Of a stretch of DNA of 64,000 bases, positions 61,131 to 64,000 are shown piece after piece. The DNA lies in assembly GCA_040374085.1 (NCBI GenBank), contig JBEIVB010000004.1, positions 1 through 64,000 on the forward strand, read 5' to 3'. The stretch comes from JBEIVB01 sp040374085. GTDB taxonomy: Bacteria > Bacteroidota > Bacteroidia > UBA4408. Every line of letters starts with the position of its first letter. Position 1 is the stretch's first letter. Under the pieces are notes generated by a model. It ran no database searches. It worked only from the letters and a program-made list of their open reading frames with translations, and was not told where the DNA came from. Made by a program: the position numbers and the translations under genes.

Positions 61131-62102
61131 TTATTTCCTTATGATATAGGGTTCTACCGGCCCGATTTTTTCTGCAAGAACGCGGGCCATTTTCTCATTC
61201 GACTCATGGCTCCAACCGGCAATGTGCGGACTCAGCAAAACGCGCTCTTCTGTCATCAAGCGCTTCAGAGTTTCGGCGGCAGAACCCTCCAAGGCTTCAA
61301 ACGATAGGCTTTCAAATTCCAACACATCTAGGCACGCTCCCATAATTTTTCCCTCTTGAATGCCTTGCAGAACCGCCTCAGTATTGAGCACTTTGCCGCG
61401 GGCTGTATTGATTAGATATATTGGGTTTCGAAAAGAGGCCAGCCACTTAGCGTTTACATAGTGGTGGTTTTCTTGGGAATAAGGGATGTGGAGCGATACC
61501 ACGTGGGCTTCATGTTGTATTTGCTCCAGCGATGCAGCCATGCGAAAATCATCTTCTGAAAACGCAGGAGGTCGATACGGGTCGTTCACCAGCACACGAA
61601 CCCCAAAACCTTGCAGCCGCTGGGCAAATGCCGAACCCATATTGCCAAAGCCAATTATACCAACGGTTTTTCCGCTGAGCTCGTTGCCACGGTTTGCCTC
61701 TCGTTTCCAAAGGCCTTGCCTAACCTCTCGGTCGGCCCGCGGCAGGTGATTCAGCAGGCTTAGCAACATGCCCAATGCATGTTCAGCAACGGCATCTCGG
61801 TTGCCTTCCGGTGCATGCAAGCATCGTATGCCAAGACCGGTAGCGGCTTCTACATCAATGTTTTCCATTCCTGCGCCTAAACGGGCTATGAAATTAAGGC
61901 CGGTTGCTTTCTTTAGAAATTCCTCCCGGATGGAGAATCGGCTCCGGATCACCATTCCCTTCGCGCCCGGAAATTTTCTCAACACTTGGTCTGCGCTCAG
62001 TTCATAAGCAGGCTCAACATACCAGCCTTGCATTTCCAGAAGTTGAGTGAGAAGGGGTGGAACGGTATCCAGTAGAAGGATCGTAGGCGGCTTTGCCCTC
62101 AT
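61131..62102 (-). CDS. D-isomer-specific 2-hydroxyacid dehydrogenase (phosphoglycerate dehydrogenase-like)
   Basis: NAD-dependent dehydrogenase of 323 residues. Seen: the Rossmann motif VGIIGFGNMGSAFAQRL; the catalytic Arg in INTARGKV; the Glu in ACLDVLEFES; the His in LSPHIAGWSHES. There is no C-terminal ACT or other regulatory domain, so a short-type SerA or another 2-hydroxyacid dehydrogenase is possible. Start and stop lie within a tight minus-strand unit: the SpoIIE phosphatase gene ends just before it (1-bp gap). The substrate is not proven. Confidence 0.92.
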   Translation of the reverse strand: MRAKPPTILLLDTVPPLLTQLLEMQGWYVEPAYELSADQVLRKFPGAKGMVIRSRFSIREEFLKKATGLNFIARLGAGMENIDVEAATGLGIRCLHAPEGNRDAVAEHALGMLLSLLNHLPRADREVRQGLWKREANRGNELSGKTVGIIGFGNMGSAFAQRLQGFGVRVLVNDPYRPPAFSEDDFRMAASLEQIQHEAHVVSLHIPYSQENHHYVNAKWLASFRNPIYLINTARGKVLNTEAVLQGIQEGKIMGACLDVLEFESLSFEALEGSAAETLKRLMTEERVLLSPHIAGWSHESNEKMARVLAEKIGPVEPYIIRK

Positions 62103-62103
62103 A

Positions 62104-63369
62104 TTATAACATACGACTGGTTAACAAGGCAATGTCATCTCCGAAGGGTAAATTTTGTCGGAAATTGTTAACCGCATCCATGATGCCCATATTGATATCC
62201 CGAACAGATCGGTCCTGCAGCGCACAAACGGTTTCCAACAGCAAGCCGGAACCAAAATCTTGTCCATCCGGATTTTCCTGCTCAACCAATCCATCGGTAA
62301 AACACACAATAAGACTGCCATGTGGAAGATAGAATATACCCTCTTTCAAGCTTGGTATTTCGGATAGCATGCCCAATCCAATGCATCCGGTTGTGAGCCA
62401 TGTGCGTGCTGAATGGGAAAACAAAATGGGCGGATTATGCCCGGCATTGATGTAGGTCAACACGCGTGTAATGTAGTTGTACTTGGCCAAAAACAGCGTA
62501 ATGAATTTTTCTCCTTTTGCGTTGTTTGAAACAAGCGTATTCAACTCGGAGATGATGTCTGGCAAGTGACTTCCGTTGCGGAAAAGAGCCCTGAGGTTGG
62601 CTTGGAAATTTGCCATAAGCAAAGCTGCCGAGACTCCCTTTCCCGATACATCTGCCATGCACATGACCATCTCATTATCGTTGATTTTGAAAAAGTCATA
62701 ATAATCTCCTCCAACTTGCAGGTGAGGCTGATAGTAGGCATCTACCTCCAAATACTCATCGCGGGGCAGTTCCGATGGAAAGAGCATGTTTTGCATTTTG
62801 GATGCAAGCTCAAGCTCTTTGTTGGTGGCAATTTGCCGCATATATTCCTTCGCCAACTTTTTGTTTTCAATGGCTACAACCATAACGTTGGTGAGGGTTT
62901 GAATAAAAGGCAAATGTTTAATTGCCGCACTCATTCCCAATTTCTGTTCATCCAAATCCCCAACCAAAAGATAAGCCAATGATTGTGATTTATGAAACAC
63001 CGGCACCACCATGTCGAATTCCCCTCCCAGATTATTTGGCAAAAGACCTACTTCTGCAATTTGTTTTATGTTCAACAGGTGCTCATCAATGGTCAGGGGT
63101 GCTTGGGTTTCCTGCATGCCATAACGCATAACGCATTTCCACTCGTGATCGTAGAGAAACAACGCCAGCTTTCCGATGTGCAATTCATGCACCAGTATTT
63201 CTTGATAAATGCGCAGCAACTGCTCCACGCTTTTGTTGCTGTTGATGGCCTTGGTAACCTCAAGCAATGCATGAAGCTTAACATCCGAGATGCGCTTCTT
63301 CTTCCCCAATGGTTTGGTTGCAAAGGTTGGAAAAGTTTGAAACGCAGATTCGTCGTTCGGGCGCTGCAT
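62104..63369 (-). CDS. Cytoplasmic GAF-like and SpoIIE-type phosphatase
   Basis: About 421 residues with no membrane helix. The N-terminal part is a GAF-like sensory domain (ISDVKLHALLEVTKAINSNK, then LRIYQEILVHELHIGKLALFL and VFHKSQSLAYLLVGDL). A linking helix (ELELASKMQNMLFPSELP) leads to the PP2C-type SpoIIE domain with VGGDYYDFFKIND, CMADVSGKGVSAALLM, INAGHNPPIL, CFTDGLVEQ and FGDDIALL, so the metal-binding Asp residues are present. The frame is open to 63498, but the ATG at 63369 lies 18 bp from a perfect -7 box and avoids the divergent kynU gene. Its substrate is probably an anti-anti-sigma-like protein, not seen here. Confidence 0.9.
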   Translation of the reverse strand: MQRPNDESAFQTFPTFATKPLGKKKRISDVKLHALLEVTKAINSNKSVEQLLRIYQEILVHELHIGKLALFLYDHEWKCVMRYGMQETQAPLTIDEHLLNIKQIAEVGLLPNNLGGEFDMVVPVFHKSQSLAYLLVGDLDEQKLGMSAAIKHLPFIQTLTNVMVVAIENKKLAKEYMRQIATNKELELASKMQNMLFPSELPRDEYLEVDAYYQPHLQVGGDYYDFFKINDNEMVMCMADVSGKGVSAALLMANFQANLRALFRNGSHLPDIISELNTLVSNNAKGEKFITLFLAKYNYITRVLTYINAGHNPPILFSHSARTWLTTGCIGLGMLSEIPSLKEGIFYLPHGSLIVCFTDGLVEQENPDGQDFGSGLLLETVCALQDRSVRDINMGIMDAVNNFRQNLPFGDDIALLTSRML

Positions 63370-63386
63370 GGCGTTGTGCTGTTCTA

Positions 63387-63394
63387 CAAAAATA
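63387..63394 (-). promoter_or_regulatory. -7 promoter element TATTTTTG of the GAF-SpoIIE gene
   Basis: Exact TAnnTTTG match on the minus strand, 17 bp before the ATG at 63369. Confidence 0.72.
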
Positions 63395-63435
63395 CGAAAA
63401 TGACGCAAGCCCTTGGTGCGCCCAAATGGGGTGCT

Positions 63436-63443
63436 TACCTTTG
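63436..63443 (+). promoter_or_regulatory. -7 promoter element TACCTTTG of kynU
   Basis: Exact TAnnTTTG match, 5 bp before the ATG at 63449. The predicted transcript start lies next to or within the start codon, suggesting a leaderless mRNA, or use of the in-frame ATG at 63497. Confidence 0.65.
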
Positions 63444-63448
63444 GATGC

Positions 63449-64000
63449 ATGGCACAACATTTGGAGTTTGCGTTTTCCGCAGAATGGGCTGCGGCCATGG
63501 ATGAGCGTGATCCACTCTCGGAATGGAGGACTCGTTTTCATTTTCCTCTGCACAACGGCGATGCCTGCGTATATTTTACCGGCAACTCCCTTGGGCTGCA
63601 GCCTACCAACACCCGCGCGTGGGTAGATCGGGAGTTGGATGCATGGGCCAGGTATGGGGTAGAGGGCCATTTCAAAGGCCATAATCCTTGGGTTTCGTAT
63701 CACGAGATTCTCACCGAAGGAGCTGCACGTCTGGTAGGAGCAAAGCCCATAGAGGTGGTAATGATGAATCAGCTTACTTCCAACTTACATTTTTTGTTGA
63801 TCTCGTTTTATCGCCCGGTCGGCAAGCGCATTCGGATTTTAACAGAAGCCAAAGCTTTCCCATCCGACCAATATGCCCTCGATGCTCAAATACGTCTTCA
63901 TGGATTCGAACCTCAAGACGTTCTTATTGAACTGGAGCCCCGCGCTGGTGAGCATGCCTTAAGATCCGAAGACATTCTAAGTGCCATTCATGAACACGGC
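63449..64000 (+). CDS. kynU: Kynureninase (3' end outside window)
   Basis: PLP enzyme cleaving kynurenine to anthranilate, or 3-hydroxykynurenine to 3-hydroxyanthranilate, in tryptophan breakdown. The first 184 codons are present. Seen: the N-terminal YFTGNSLGLQP, the segment VEGHF, PWVSYHE, and the phosphate-pocket and fold motifs VVMMNQLTSNLHFL, ISFYRPVGKRIRIL and EAKAFPSDQYALDAQIRLHG, all matching kynureninase. The PLP Lys lies beyond the window. The ATG at 63449 gives the usual short N-terminus before LSEWRTRFHFP. It diverges from the GAF-SpoIIE gene across 79 bp. Confidence 0.94.
   Translation, partial: MAQHLEFAFSAEWAAAMDERDPLSEWRTRFHFPLHNGDACVYFTGNSLGLQPTNTRAWVDRELDAWARYGVEGHFKGHNPWVSYHEILTEGAARLVGAKPIEVVMMNQLTSNLHFLLISFYRPVGKRIRILTEAKAFPSDQYALDAQIRLHGFEPQDVLIELEPRAGEHALRSEDILSAIHEHG

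Noticed and set aside
62922..63504. Plus-strand ORFs inside the SpoIIE gene (for example 62992-63504)
   Set aside because: Shadows of the phosphatase gene, without recognisable domains or signals.

Overview
The window looks like the chromosome of a Bacteroidota bacterium, probably a Flavobacteriales-type lineage; I cannot name the genus. The evidence is: several secreted proteins with type IX secretion (T9SS) C-terminal sorting domains, a PorP/SprF-like protein beside a gliding-motility-type C-terminal protein, a permease fused to an M1 peptidase, scarcity of Shine-Dalgarno sites, and many genes preceded by the Bacteroidota -7 promoter element TAnnTTTG. Coding density is very high. Only one stretch longer than 300 bp lacks a gene (10883-11528), and it holds a terminator and a three-copy tandem repeat.

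Layout. 1-5438 (minus): a SpoIIE-phosphatase sensor, a radical SAM protein, a YraN-like protein and RluB (cut by the window edge) form a tight operon. 5549-8966: polA converges on tdk. 9046-10745: a conserved unknown gene is translationally coupled to a type I asparaginase. 10793-11396: tRNA-Ser(GGA), its terminator and the repeats. 11529-15989: an ABC exporter ATPase and a permease-aminopeptidase fusion. 16032-22454: T9SS Kelch and FG-GAP proteins, two AT-rich small unknown genes, and a gene pair encoding an unknown protein and a membrane-anchored Ser/Thr kinase with a DTG motif. 22646-29599 (minus): mutL with two rhomboid proteases, and a HerA-like ATPase, DppC-type permease and HAD hydrolase. 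29754-34262 (minus): cold-shock protein, solitary 2-oxoacid:ferredoxin oxidoreductase beta subunit, MORN lipoprotein, polyprenyl synthase, two duplicated tiny lipoproteins and a MauE-thioredoxin protein. 34342-40592: ribF, an LRR protein, a MazG-like enzyme, a beta-helix lipoprotein and the PorP/gliding C-terminal pair. 40703-47923: guaB, a nitronate-monooxygenase-like enzyme, two polytopic membrane proteins, fbaB and accD. 47901-52929: a GT2 glycosyltransferase, an SDR threonine-dehydrogenase-like enzyme, a three-gene ABC importer and a small membrane protein. 53061-61105: a six-gene plus-strand operon. 61131-64000: a 2-hydroxyacid dehydrogenase and a GAF-SpoIIE phosphatase, divergent from kynU (cut by the window edge).

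The best candidate for an undescribed system is the operon 53061-61105. It encodes two paralogous secreted metallophosphoesterases, a YHYH-domain protein, an unknown secreted protein and a double-DUF1566 protein, all five with T9SS-type C-termini, followed by a HupE/UreJ-like membrane protein. Spacings are 34 bp or less. This suggests a surface-exposed phosphoester- or metal-acquisition unit, but that role is inference only. Second-rank items are the tRNA-adjacent structured repeat array, the atypical kinase pair, the MutL with a degenerate endonuclease motif, and the series of genes with extremely short predicted leaders.
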